This document shows positions 48,996 through 57,247 of a stretch of DNA of 64,000 nucleotides, piece by piece (the first letter of the stretch is position 1; the number at the start of each line of letters is the position of its first letter). The notes beneath the pieces are model-generated. The model did no database searches. It saw only the letters and a program-made list of their open reading frames with translations, and was not told the origin of the DNA. The stretch lies in assembly GCF_024741815.1 (NCBI RefSeq), contig NZ_CP102951.1, positions 967,001 to 1,031,000 on the forward strand. Direction: 5' to 3'. The DNA is from Pseudomonas sp. LS1212 (GTDB lineage Bacteria; Pseudomonadota; Gammaproteobacteria; Pseudomonadales; Pseudomonadaceae). The translations under genes were made by a program, and so were the position numbers.

Positions 48996-50024
48996 ATGTT
49001 CGCTCTCATGCAAAGCACTCGCACACAATCACTGCACCTGACCGTCGACGCGGCGACCGGGTTGAAGGCCGTTATTGCCATTCACAGCGATCGCGTCGGG
49101 CCGGCGTTGGGTGGCTGTCGCTACCTGGCCTACCCGGACGACGAGAGCGCGATGATCGATGCGATCCGTCTGGCCCAGGGCATGAGCTACAAGGCTGCCC
49201 TGGCGGGGTTGCCGCTGGGCGGCGGCAAGGCGGTGATCATTCGAAATCCCCATGTGGAAAACCGCGCGGCACTGTTCGAAGCCTTCGGCCGGTTCATTGA
49301 AAGCCTCGAGGGACGCTATATCACTGCGATCGACAGCGGCACCTCGACCGTCGACATGGATTGCATCGCCCTGTCCACCCAGCACGTGACCAGCACTACC
49401 GCTGCCGGCGATCCCTCGCCGCACACGGCCATGGGGGTGTTCGCCGGTATTCGCGCGACCTCCATGGCACGCCTGGGCAGCGACAACCTCGAAGGTCTGC
49501 GCGTGGCCGTACAAGGGCTGGGTAACGTTGGCTACGCCCTGGCCGAACAATTGCACGCCGCCGGTGCCGAGTTGCTGGTCAGCGATTACGATTCGGGGCG
49601 CGTGCAACTGGCGATGGAGCAATTTGGCGCTCATCCGGTGGCCAGCGAGGCGCTGATCAGTACGCCGTGCGACATCTTCGCGCCCTGTGGCCTGGGGTCG
49701 ATCCTCAATTGCCAGAGTGTCAACCAGCTGCGTTGCGCCGCGGTGGCTGGCTCGGCCAACAACCAACTGACCAATTTGCAGGCCGCCGACCAGCTGGAGG
49801 CACGCGGCATCCTCTATGCCCCGGACTATATAATCAACTCCGGCGGGCTGATCTATGTGGCGTTGAAACACCGGGGCGAAGACCTTGGGACGATAACGGC
49901 GCACCTGGCTCGGATTCCTCTGCGCCTGACCGAAGTTTTTGCTCACGCTCAAGCCGAAAAGCGCTCTCCGGCGCGGGTAGCCGAGAGCCTGGCCGAGCGG
50001 CTGGTTTACCAGAAAGGAGTGTAA
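48996..50024 (+). CDS. Leucine/phenylalanine/valine dehydrogenase
   Basis: This 342-residue amino acid dehydrogenase oxidatively deaminates branched-chain or aromatic amino acids with NAD+. It has GPALGGCRYLAYPD, the catalytic-Lys segment KAALAGLPLGGGKAVI, DSGTSTVDMDCI, and the Rossmann motif VQGLGNVGYALAEQLHAAGA. The next genes encode a 2-oxoacid dehydrogenase complex, which suggests a route from Leu, Ile or Val to acyl-CoA. GGGAG precedes the ATG. Confidence 0.9.
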   Translation: MFALMQSTRTQSLHLTVDAATGLKAVIAIHSDRVGPALGGCRYLAYPDDESAMIDAIRLAQGMSYKAALAGLPLGGGKAVIIRNPHVENRAALFEAFGRFIESLEGRYITAIDSGTSTVDMDCIALSTQHVTSTTAAGDPSPHTAMGVFAGIRATSMARLGSDNLEGLRVAVQGLGNVGYALAEQLHAAGAELLVSDYDSGRVQLAMEQFGAHPVASEALISTPCDIFAPCGLGSILNCQSVNQLRCAAVAGSANNQLTNLQAADQLEARGILYAPDYIINSGGLIYVALKHRGEDLGTITAHLARIPLRLTEVFAHAQAEKRSPARVAESLAERLVYQKGV

Positions 50025-50111
50025 GCGCGCCATTACCGCTGAAAGGAACAGCGACCGCCACCAGCCGTCGACGGACTAACCACGCGTACCCCGCGTGTCA
50101 GGAGTGGTGCA

Positions 50112-51212
50112 ATGACTGCCAAGAAAATCGAGCTTCCCTATACCCGCTACCTTTCCCCGGATGGACACCTGATCGGTGAATTGCCCGGTTGGGCCGACGA
50201 CTTCAACCTGCTCACTCGCCTTTACCGGCAGATGGTCCTGACCCGCCTCTTCGACCAGAAAGCCGTGGCCCTGCAACGCACTGGACGCATCGGTACCTAT
50301 GCGCCGACCCTGGGGCAGGAGGCAATCGGCGTCGCGATCGGCTTCCTGATGCAACCTGAAGATGTGCTGGTGCCGTATTACCGCGACACCGCCGTGCAAG
50401 TGGTGCGCGGCGTGCGCATGGAAGAGATCCTGCTGTATTGGGGCGGAGACGAGCGCGGCAGCGATTTCGCCGAGCCGGGTGTGGCCCAGGACTTTCCCAT
50501 TTGTGTGCCGATCGCCACCCAGGCCTTGCATGCCTGTGGGGTGGCGAGTGCCTTCAAGATCCGTGGCGAGCATCGGGTCGTGGTGACGACCTGCGGGGAT
50601 GGTGCGACCAGCAAGGGCGACTTCCTCGAAGCACTCAACGTCGCCGGTGTCTGGCAGTTGCCGGTGGTGTTCGTGATCAACAACAACCAGTGGGCCATTT
50701 CGGTCCCCCGGCGGATTCAATGCGGCGCGCCGACCCTGGCGCAGAAAGCCATCGGTGCGGGGTTCCATGGCGAGCAGGTCGATGGCAACGACATGCTTGC
50801 CGTTTACGATCGCATGCAGGTAGCGCTGGAGCGGTCCCGGCAGGGCAAGGGGCCGGTTCTGCTCGAATGCGTGAGCTATCGCTTGGGCGACCACACCACG
50901 GCCGACGATGCCACGCGCTATCGCCCGGCCGAAGAGGTCAAGCACGCCTGGGAGGAGGAGCCGATCAAGCGCCTGCAGTCGTTCATGGCCAGCCAGGGTG
51001 TCTGGGATGAGGGTCGCGAGCAGGCGCTGATCGCCGAATGCCAGGCCAAGGTCCAGCAGGCGGTGGATAACTTCGAAGGAGCCGGTTTGCAGAAGCCCGA
51101 ATCGATCATCGACCATGTCTATGCCCGCTGGCCGAAGGCTTTGGCCGAGCAGCGCGAGGAAATCCTCGAACGGGCAACCCGCCACGAAGGAGGCCGCGCC
51201 CATGGCCAATGA
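50112..51212 (+). CDS. 2-oxoacid dehydrogenase E1 alpha subunit
   Basis: The 366-residue TPP-dependent subunit has YAPTLGQEAIGVAIGFLM and the thiamine diphosphate motif GDGATSKGDFLEALNVAGVW ending in NNNQWAIS, then the phosphorylation-loop-like YRLGDHTTADDATRYR. The context with a Leu/Val dehydrogenase suggests 2-oxoisovalerate-type substrates rather than pyruvate. It is shorter than classical Pseudomonas BkdA1 (about 410), so it may be a paralogue. AGGAG precedes the ATG. Confidence 0.88.
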   Translation: MTAKKIELPYTRYLSPDGHLIGELPGWADDFNLLTRLYRQMVLTRLFDQKAVALQRTGRIGTYAPTLGQEAIGVAIGFLMQPEDVLVPYYRDTAVQVVRGVRMEEILLYWGGDERGSDFAEPGVAQDFPICVPIATQALHACGVASAFKIRGEHRVVVTTCGDGATSKGDFLEALNVAGVWQLPVVFVINNNQWAISVPRRIQCGAPTLAQKAIGAGFHGEQVDGNDMLAVYDRMQVALERSRQGKGPVLLECVSYRLGDHTTADDATRYRPAEEVKHAWEEEPIKRLQSFMASQGVWDEGREQALIAECQAKVQQAVDNFEGAGLQKPESIIDHVYARWPKALAEQREEILERATRHEGGRAHGQ

Positions 51213-52188
51213 CAAGGTGACGTTGCTCGAGGCCGTCAATCTTGCCCTGCACCGGGCCATGGCCGAGGACGAACGAGTGGTTGTCCTGGGCGAGGACGTT
51301 GGCGTGAATGGCGGGGTGTTCCGGGCCACCCTGGGCTTGCGCGACAGCTTCGGGTTCAAGCGGGTGATCGACACGCCGCTGGCCGAGACCATGATTGGCG
51401 GGCTGGCTGTCGGCATGGCCGCCCAGGGCCTCAGGCCTGTGCTGGAAATCCAGTTCATGGGCTTTATCTACGCCACCATGGAACACCTGGTGTCCCATGC
51501 CAGCCGCCTGCGCAACCGCACGCGTGGCCGCCTGAGTTGCCCGCTGGTGCTGCGCACGCCCATGGGTGCGGGCATTCGTGCGCCTGAGCATCACAGTGAA
51601 AGTACCGAGGCGATGTTCGCCCACGTGCCCGGCTTGCGCGTGGTGGTGCCGTCCTCGCCAGCGCGGGCCTACGGCTTGCTGCTGGCGGCCATCGATGACC
51701 CGGACCCGGTAATCTTCCTCGAGCCGACGCGGCTGTACCGGATGAACCCGCAGCCGCTGACCGATGATGGAAAGCGCCTGCCGCTCGATACCTGTTTCAC
51801 CCTGCGCGAAGGCAGCGACCTGACCCTGATCAGTTGGGGCGCCAGTGTCATGGAAACGCTCAAGGCCGCCGATGCACTGGCTGAGCAGGGCGTCTCGGCG
51901 GAGGTCATCGATGTCGCCTGCATCAAGCCGCTGGACCTCGATACCCTGGAAGCCTCGGTGCGCAAGACTGGCCGGTGCGTGATCGTGCACGAAGCGCCAC
52001 GCAGCTGTGGCGTGGGTGCCGAAATTGCCGCCAGCCTTTACGAGCGGGTTTTCCTGGATCTGCAGGCGCCGATCCAGCGCGTGACCGCACCGGACATTCC
52101 GCCACCCTTGTATCGCCTCGAGCACCTGTACATGCCGAGCGTGGAGGACGTCCTGCACGCCTGTGACAATGTCCTGAATTTCGCCTGA
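51202..52188 (+). CDS. 2-oxoacid dehydrogenase E1 beta subunit
   Basis: The 328-residue subunit has MANDKVTLLEAVNLALHRAM, VVLGEDVGVNGGVFRATLGL, VIDTPLAETMIGGLAVGMAA, PMGAGIRAPEHHSESTEAMF and the transketolase C-terminal domain with EVIDVACIKPLDLDTLEASV. It forms the TPP-binding E1 heterotetramer with the alpha subunit. The start overlaps the end of the alpha gene by 11 nt, so the two are translationally coupled; the AAGGAGG in the overlap is the ribosome site. Confidence 0.93.
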   Translation: MANDKVTLLEAVNLALHRAMAEDERVVVLGEDVGVNGGVFRATLGLRDSFGFKRVIDTPLAETMIGGLAVGMAAQGLRPVLEIQFMGFIYATMEHLVSHASRLRNRTRGRLSCPLVLRTPMGAGIRAPEHHSESTEAMFAHVPGLRVVVPSSPARAYGLLLAAIDDPDPVIFLEPTRLYRMNPQPLTDDGKRLPLDTCFTLREGSDLTLISWGASVMETLKAADALAEQGVSAEVIDVACIKPLDLDTLEASVRKTGRCVIVHEAPRSCGVGAEIAASLYERVFLDLQAPIQRVTAPDIPPPLYRLEHLYMPSVEDVLHACDNVLNFA

Positions 52189-52198
52189 GGAGGCCTTG

Positions 52199-53305
52199 AT
52201 GAAATTTTTCAAACTGCCCGATCTGGGCGAGGGGCTGCAAGAAGCGGAGATCGTGCAATGGCACGTCAAGGTCGGCGATACGGTCAAGGCTGACCAATTA
52301 CTGGTATCGGTGGAAACGGCCAAGGCCCTGGTCGATATTCCGGCACCCTACGACGGCGTCGTGGCCAAGACCTATGGCGCAGAGGGGGACATCCTGCATG
52401 TGGGCGAACCCTTGCTCGGCTATGAGGGCGACGGAGATGCCGGCACCGTAGTCGGGCGCCTGGAAGGCGGGGGCAGCCTTCAGGCCGATCAGTTCTTTGT
52501 TGGCGCGGCACCGTCTACCCGGGAACACATGGCAACCCGGGCAACACCTGCGGTACGCCAGTTGGCGCGGCAACTGGGTATCGAGTTGAGTGCGGTGAGT
52601 GGCACCGGCAGCGATGGCCTGATTACCCGTGCCGATGTCGAAGCCGCGGCGCAAAGCGCGCAGGACCGCTTCGGTGGCGAGAAGCTGCGAGGGGTGCGCC
52701 GCAGCATGGCGCTGAACATGGCCAGGTCCCACGCCGAAGTGGTGCCGGTGACGCTGTTTGCCGATGCCGATCTGCACCGTTGGGGCGCGGCCCGCGATCC
52801 ATTGATCCGGCTGAGCAGGGCGATGGCGGCGGCCTGCGCGGCAGTGCCGGTGCTCAACAGTTGGTTTGATGGCCGTAGTTTGTCGATTCGCCAGCATGAC
52901 CGGCTTGACCTCGGCATCGCCGTCGATACCCCCGATGGCCTGTTCGTACCGGTATTGCGGGATGTAGGCAACCGCAGCGCGGACGACTTGAAAGCCGGTG
53001 TAAGCCGCTTGCGCGCCGATGTGCAGGCACGCTCGATTCCGCCCCAGGAGATGATGGGGGCGACCTTGACCCTGTCCAACTTTGGCACCTTGTTTGGCCG
53101 ATACGCAAACCCGGTGGTGGTCCCGCCGCAAGTGGCCATTCTTGGCGCCGGCGGCATTCGCGACGAGCCGGTAGCGGTCGATGGCCAGGTCGTGGTGCAC
53201 CCGATCCTGCCGCTGTCGCTGACCTTCGATCATCGTGTGGTGACGGGCGGTGAAGCCGCGCGCTTTTTCAAGGTGCTGGTACAGGATCTGGAGCAGCCTG
53301 ACTAG
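52199..53305 (+). CDS. 2-oxoacid dehydrogenase E2 (dihydrolipoamide acyltransferase)
   Basis: The 368-residue protein has one lipoyl domain (about 1-78, KLPDLGEGLQEAEIVQWHVK, lipoyl-Lys in SVETAKALVDI, with Ala instead of the usual Asp next to Lys), a peripheral subunit-binding domain (about 113-150, ATPAVRQLARQLGIELSAVS), and the catalytic domain with LTFDHRVVTGGEAARF carrying the active His. It passes the acyl group to CoA. No E3 (lipoamide dehydrogenase) gene follows; E3 must come from elsewhere. GAGGAGG precedes the ATG. Confidence 0.92.
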   Translation: MKFFKLPDLGEGLQEAEIVQWHVKVGDTVKADQLLVSVETAKALVDIPAPYDGVVAKTYGAEGDILHVGEPLLGYEGDGDAGTVVGRLEGGGSLQADQFFVGAAPSTREHMATRATPAVRQLARQLGIELSAVSGTGSDGLITRADVEAAAQSAQDRFGGEKLRGVRRSMALNMARSHAEVVPVTLFADADLHRWGAARDPLIRLSRAMAAACAAVPVLNSWFDGRSLSIRQHDRLDLGIAVDTPDGLFVPVLRDVGNRSADDLKAGVSRLRADVQARSIPPQEMMGATLTLSNFGTLFGRYANPVVVPPQVAILGAGGIRDEPVAVDGQVVVHPILPLSLTFDHRVVTGGEAARFFKVLVQDLEQPD

Positions 53306-53314
53306 CGGGCAACA

Positions 53315-53347
53315 AAAAAGCCCTGGGCAGAGGCCTCAGGGCTTTTT
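53315..53347. terminator. Bidirectional terminator after the E2 gene
   Basis: AAAAAGCCCTG and CAGGGCTTTTT form a symmetric stem with A and T runs. It separates the convergent E2 and yebG-like genes. Confidence 0.9.
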
Positions 53348-53358
53348 CGCGGTTGCGA

Positions 53359-53622
53359 TCACTCGGCGGCTTCAGCCGTGAGCAACTCCGACAATGCATC
53401 GGGTTGGCTCTTGAACGCCTTGGCGAACACGTCGCGGTTCTTGGCCATGTAGATGCCGGCGTCTTCCACTTGTTGCTCGGTCAACGACGGCACGGCCTTC
53501 TTCAAGACTTCAGCGAGCAGTTCGGCCAGCTCGAGCATTTTGTCATGACGGTCAGCTTCGGCTTTATCCATGAACAAGCGCTCCAGATCTCGGCTGCTGC
53601 GGTATACCACTTCGACGGCCAT
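53359..53622 (-). CDS. yebG: YebG-family SOS protein
   Basis: The 87-residue protein starts MAVEVVYRSSRDLERLFMDK and has the YebG core DKAEADRHDKMLELAELLAE. YebG is a LexA-controlled DNA-damage-inducible protein of unclear biochemical role. A LexA box (CTG-N10-CAG) lies 44 bp upstream, which supports the assignment. It is monocistronic, convergent with the E2 gene. Confidence 0.85.
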   Translation of the reverse strand: MAVEVVYRSSRDLERLFMDKAEADRHDKMLELAELLAEVLKKAVPSLTEQQVEDAGIYMAKNRDVFAKAFKSQPDALSELLTAEAAE

Positions 53623-53665
53623 TCACCACCTCACATGCCTTTGCGATAGTGGCCCTTCATGACCA

Positions 53666-53681
53666 CTGTATTTTTATACAG
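53666..53681. promoter_or_regulatory. LexA (SOS) box
   Basis: CTGTATTTTTATACAG is a perfect CTG-N10-CAG palindrome-type SOS operator with the preferred CTGTAT left half. It lies just upstream of the minus-strand yebG-like gene. Confidence 0.85.
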
Positions 53682-53720
53682 CTAAAAGGATAAGCGAATC
53701 GCTCCCTCAACGCAAATCCT

Positions 53721-53740
53721 TGTAGCCGCTGCCGAAGGCT
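53721..53740. repeat. Half copy of the TGTAGCCGCTGCC repeat
   Basis: TGTAGCCGCTGCCGAAGGCT matches the left end of the 118-bp repeat at 3619. The inverted right end is absent here. It lies in the gap between yebG and the PsiE-like gene. Confidence 0.5.
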
Positions 53741-53894
53741 CGGTGCGCCGAACCCACGCCGGGTACGCCGAACAGGTGTCTTGCGTCGACCAAACGCCAT
53801 CCTATTGAACCTGCTGGCCTTTTTTCTGCATGCAGAGAAAGCGTCATGTGCTTGCCGCATCATTCGTTCTAGTCGATCCAAGGAAAACCGCATC

Positions 53895-54395
53895 GTGAAA
53901 ATCAATTGGGCCGAGTCCCTGCGCCAATGTGTCCATGAGCTGGCCGAGTCGTTGGGCAATCTGTTCGTGGAGTCCTTTCACTACCTGGCATTGTTCGCCA
54001 TTGGTGCCGTCACGGCCTGGGCGGCGGTCATGGCCTTCCTGGGCATGATCGAGAAGGGCCATATCACCGTAGACGACATCCTGCTGCTGTTCATCTACCT
54101 AGAGCTCGGTGCCATGGTCGGCATCTACTTCAAGACCAACCACATGCCGGTGCGCTTTCTGATCTACGTGGCGATCACCGCGCTGACCCGCCTGCTGATC
54201 TCCGATGTTTCGCACCATAATCCGCCAGACCTGGGCGTGGTTTACCTTTCTGGGGCAATTTTGCTGCTGGCATTCGCCATCCTGGTGGTGCGCTACGCCT
54301 CCTCGCAGTTCCCTTCAGTGAAGATCGAGAGCCCGCACCGCAAATCGGGTCCAGGCGCCAGTGAACAGGTGGAAGTCGAGAAGGGCGAAATCTAG
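53895..54395 (+). CDS. Phosphate-starvation-inducible PsiE-family membrane protein
   Basis: The 166-residue inner-membrane protein has four membrane segments (about 23-50, 60-80, 85-105 and 112-135) and the PsiE blocks GHITVDDILLLFIYLELGAM, KTNHMPVRFLIYVAITALTR and LLISDVSHHNPPD. Its function is unknown; in E. coli psiE responds to phosphate limitation. The start is a GTG with AAGGA upstream; the longer upstream frame is not supported. Confidence 0.85.
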   Translation: MKINWAESLRQCVHELAESLGNLFVESFHYLALFAIGAVTAWAAVMAFLGMIEKGHITVDDILLLFIYLELGAMVGIYFKTNHMPVRFLIYVAITALTRLLISDVSHHNPPDLGVVYLSGAILLLAFAILVVRYASSQFPSVKIESPHRKSGPGASEQVEVEKGEI

Positions 54396-54397
54396 TT

Positions 54398-54727
54398 TCA
54401 GAGGCCCAGCGCCCCATGTGACAGGCTACGTGGCTTGTCGTTGCGCGCTGGGTTGACCAGCTTGAGGTTGTCGCCATCGGTCATGGCCGCCAGGATGTCC
54501 ATGGCGCTGTGGCCCTGTTCGATGGCAATGCCGAATTGAATGCTTTCTATCAGGCGTTTCAGGCGCTGTGGGTCATTGCGCTGCTCGGCGCTGATCATGC
54601 GCTTGGCGACCACGCCCTGCGCATTGGACAGGGTCAGCATGATGCTGCCGTCCAGGCGTTGAATGCTCAGGTTGACCCGGTAGTGGGGTTGAAAGGCATC
54701 GCTGATCAATTGGAAAGGGTTGTCCAT
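54398..54727 (-). CDS. DUF3509 family protein
   Basis: The 109-residue protein begins MDNPFQLISDAFQPHYRVNL, then contains DGSIMLTLSNAQGVVAKRMI and FGIAIEQGHSAMDILAAMTD, the conserved blocks of DUF3509, a family confined mostly to Pseudomonas. It is small, soluble and uncharacterised. The ATG at 54727 has GGTGA upstream. It ends 2 bp from the PsiE-like gene on the opposite strand. Confidence 0.85.
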   Translation of the reverse strand: MDNPFQLISDAFQPHYRVNLSIQRLDGSIMLTLSNAQGVVAKRMISAEQRNDPQRLKRLIESIQFGIAIEQGHSAMDILAAMTDGDNLKLVNPARNDKPRSLSHGALGL

Positions 54728-54864
54728 GTTTGTCACCTGACTGGTCAAGACATGCGTTTATTGACTGGGTGGGATCCTGTTTAGTTCGCGACACCAGACC
54801 GCTGACGGGTCTCTATCCAATCCAGAGCAAGACGCATGCCGGGCCGTCTGCCGTTCGCCGGGCA

Positions 54865-54895
54865 TAAAAAAGCGAGCCTTGTGGCTCGCTTTTTT
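54865..54895 (-). terminator. Terminator downstream of the HPF-like gene
   Basis: AAAAAAGCGAGCC and GGCTCGCTTTTTT form a strong symmetrical stem with a TTGT loop, 25 bp past the stop codon of the minus-strand HPF-like gene. Confidence 0.9.
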
Positions 54896-54920
54896 CGACA
54901 GGGTTTTTCAGCCTGGCCCA

Positions 54921-55328
54921 TCAGCCATAGCGTACTGCTGCCTGTTCCTTTTCCAGAAATTCTTCCTGCAGCAGGGCGTCGGATTTTTCGGAGACGGTCC
55001 GGTTGACGGATGCGCGGTTGGTGCGCAGTTTGCCATACAGATGCGCCAGCGCATGCTCAAGCTTGGTGGCCGCGCCTTCGACTGCCTGATCCAGTGACGC
55101 GGCTTTATGGGTGACGGAAATCGGTTGGTGGCCTTTCGGGCGCGCTTCCATCTGGCAGCGCATGTCGTGCGGGCCTGGCTTGTCGCCATTTTCGTCGCGT
55201 AGATGAACCTCCACTCGGGTCAGGTCCTCTTCGTAACGTTCGAGCGCGGTGTCTACTGTGGTACGTACCCACTCCTCAAGTCGGATGCTGCTTTGAATAT
55301 GGTTATCGCTATTGACTTGGATTTGCAT
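54921..55328 (-). CDS. HPF/RaiA-family ribosome-associated protein
   Basis: The 135-residue protein begins MQIQVNSDNHIQSSIRLEEW and has the HPF/RaiA fold pattern (VEVHLRDENGDKPGPHDMRC, EARPKGHQPISVTHKAASLD, AVEGAATKLEHAL). Such proteins bind the 30S decoding site to stall or protect ribosomes in stationary phase. The C-terminal 35 residues (NRTVSEKSDALLQEEFLEKE) are an added charged helix. AAGGGATGA precedes the ATG. Confidence 0.75.
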   Translation of the reverse strand: MQIQVNSDNHIQSSIRLEEWVRTTVDTALERYEEDLTRVEVHLRDENGDKPGPHDMRCQMEARPKGHQPISVTHKAASLDQAVEGAATKLEHALAHLYGKLRTNRASVNRTVSEKSDALLQEEFLEKEQAAVRYG

Positions 55329-55531
55329 AGTTCATCCCTTATTCAGCTAGCTCGCAAGAGAATCAATGGTGTCGCTCCGTGGAGCGGAAATCATTGCCTC
55401 TTGGTTACAAGGTCAGGCACTGAGAGAAACTTTTCAACCCCTTTTAAAATAAAAATATTTAGCCGCAAAAAAACGGAACGCATCATCAGTGATGGCAAAC
55501 TCTTTGCGTAAGACCGCGGCATTTTGCGTTT

Positions 55532-55550
55532 GCGAATATTTATCATTACT
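55532..55550. promoter_or_regulatory. Fur-box-like site upstream of fecI
   Basis: The sequence around TATCATTA matches about 12 of 19 positions of the Fur consensus (core ATCATTA exact). It lies about 55 bp before the sigma factor gene, where Fur control is normal for iron sigma factors. Confidence 0.45.
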
Positions 55551-55605
55551 ATTGGCGTACTTTCCCCCCACCACATGAACAGCAATCGGCATTGAACTTA
55601 GCGCC

Positions 55606-56205
55606 GTGGATGCCGAGATGATGGACAGTCCGCAAGATTTGCACGGCCCCGCTGAGAAGGTGGGCGATGCGCCGAACGCACGGGCGCAGTTTCTCGAGGT
55701 GTTTCTCTCGCAGCGAGCCCGGATGGAAGCGCTGGTCAGCCGCCGCGTCGGCTGCCGGGCGACGGCCGCAGACCTGGTCCAGGATTTGTTCCTGCGCTTC
55801 TGGCGCAGGCCTGTGGTGCAGGTCGAGGAGCTCAGCACCTACCTTTTGCGCAGTGCCGGTAACATTGCCATCGATCATTTACGCAGCGAGGGCGCGCGCG
55901 AGCGGGTCAATGAAGGCTGGTTGCCCGAGCAACAGGAAAACCAGAGCGTCGAGCCCCAGGCGGTGCTGGAAGCGGGCAATGATCTACGCCATGTCGAGGC
56001 GGCCCTGCGCAGCCTGCCCGAGCGCACCCGGCAGATCTTTTTGCTCAATCGCATCCATGGCCGCAAATACGCTGAAATCGCCAAGGCCATGGGCCTGTCC
56101 CAGAGTGCCGTGGAAAAACATATGATGCGCGCTCTTCAGGCGTGCAAGGCGAGTTTGCACACGCCGCCCGCGATGCCAGGCAAGCCAGGGAATGCCGCGC
56201 GATGA
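55606..56205 (+). CDS. FecI-type ECF sigma factor
   Basis: The 199-residue sigma factor has region 2 (ARMEALVSRRVGCRATAADL, VQDLFLRFW, then AGNIAIDHLRSE) and region 4 (RSLPERTRQIFLLNRIHGRK, YAEIAKAMGLSQSAVEKHMM). It directs transcription of the linked siderophore receptor when FecR signals. The start is uncertain: GTG at 55606, or ATG at 55618 or 55621. The stop overlaps the FecR start (ATGA). Confidence 0.92.
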   Translation: MDAEMMDSPQDLHGPAEKVGDAPNARAQFLEVFLSQRARMEALVSRRVGCRATAADLVQDLFLRFWRRPVVQVEELSTYLLRSAGNIAIDHLRSEGARERVNEGWLPEQQENQSVEPQAVLEAGNDLRHVEAALRSLPERTRQIFLLNRIHGRKYAEIAKAMGLSQSAVEKHMMRALQACKASLHTPPAMPGKPGNAAR

Positions 56206-57185
56206 ACAACACTGTCAAGGTTACACCGGAGCAGGAAGAGGCCGCACTGGCCTGGCTGAGCCGTCTCCACGATCAACCCGGCAGCGGTGATCGGGCCACC
56301 TTCAGCCGTTGGCTGCTGGCCGACCCTGCCCATGCCGAGGCCTATGCCCAGGCACAGCTGCTCTGGGAGCGCTGCGAAGGGCCTGCCGGCACTCTGGCCG
56401 AAGAGGACGCAGGCGCCCTGCAGGGTTATCTCGATGCCATGGACAATGCCCGCGTCGGATCGCGGCGGCGCCTGGTATCTGCACTGGCCATGGCTGCCTG
56501 CCTGGTGCTGATGCTGGGTGTGACGGCCGGGTGGCAGCCCACGCACTGGCTGCAGGACATCGGTGCCGATTATGTGTCGGCAGCCGGAGAAGTCAGGACC
56601 GTCACCCTGGCCGATCAATCGCAGCTGACCCTTGATGCCGGCAGCGCGATTGCCGTGGACTTCAGCCACGGCCAGCGGCATGTCCAGGTACGCCGTGGCG
56701 CGGTGTTCTTCAGTGTCACCCACACCGGCGAGCCTTTCGTGGTCGAGGCCCAGGGCGGCGAAACACGCGTGCTGGGCACTCGGTTCGAAGTCCGCGTGCA
56801 ACCGGTGGGGGCGCAAGTGACGGTGCTATCGGGGCGAGTCGGCATCAGCCCGGACCGGGGCCCGACGCAACAGATACTCAGTGCCGGACAGCAGGTCGAA
56901 TATGCCCGGGGCAGCACCGCCGGCGTGCACCCGGTCGACAGCGAGGCGCAACTGGCCTGGCGTTCGGGCTGGTTGAACTATTACCAGATGCCCCTGGCCG
57001 AGGTGATCAAGGATCTGGGGCGCTACTACCCCGGACGAATCGTGGTGCTCAATAGCGAACTCGGCGCCCGCAAGGTCAGCGGCAGCTTCCCCAGCGCTGA
57101 TCCGCAGGCAGTGCTCGATTCCTTGCGCGGGGTGCTCGGCTTCGAGCAACACAACGTTTTCGGCCGTCTGATCGTGCTGCGCTAG
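56202..57185 (+). CDS. FecR-type anti-sigma/signal transducer
   Basis: The 327-residue inner-membrane regulator has a cytoplasmic N-terminal DUF4880-type domain (AALAWLSRLHDQPGSGDRAT, WLLADPAHAEAYAQAQLLW), one membrane helix (about 88-108, ALAMAACLVLMLGVTAGW), and the periplasmic FecR domain (LADQSQLTLDAGSAIAVDFS to AGQQVEYARG) plus an STN-like C-terminal part. It senses the receptor's N-terminal signalling domain and activates FecI. Its start overlaps the fecI stop. Confidence 0.92.
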   Translation: MNNTVKVTPEQEEAALAWLSRLHDQPGSGDRATFSRWLLADPAHAEAYAQAQLLWERCEGPAGTLAEEDAGALQGYLDAMDNARVGSRRRLVSALAMAACLVLMLGVTAGWQPTHWLQDIGADYVSAAGEVRTVTLADQSQLTLDAGSAIAVDFSHGQRHVQVRRGAVFFSVTHTGEPFVVEAQGGETRVLGTRFEVRVQPVGAQVTVLSGRVGISPDRGPTQQILSAGQQVEYARGSTAGVHPVDSEAQLAWRSGWLNYYQMPLAEVIKDLGRYYPGRIVVLNSELGARKVSGSFPSADPQAVLDSLRGVLGFEQHNVFGRLIVLR

Positions 57186-57247
57186 ACGCGATCGAAAAAA
57201 TAATCGGAAGGCAGGTGAGGTAACGCGCATCGGCATCCGTGTAGTGG

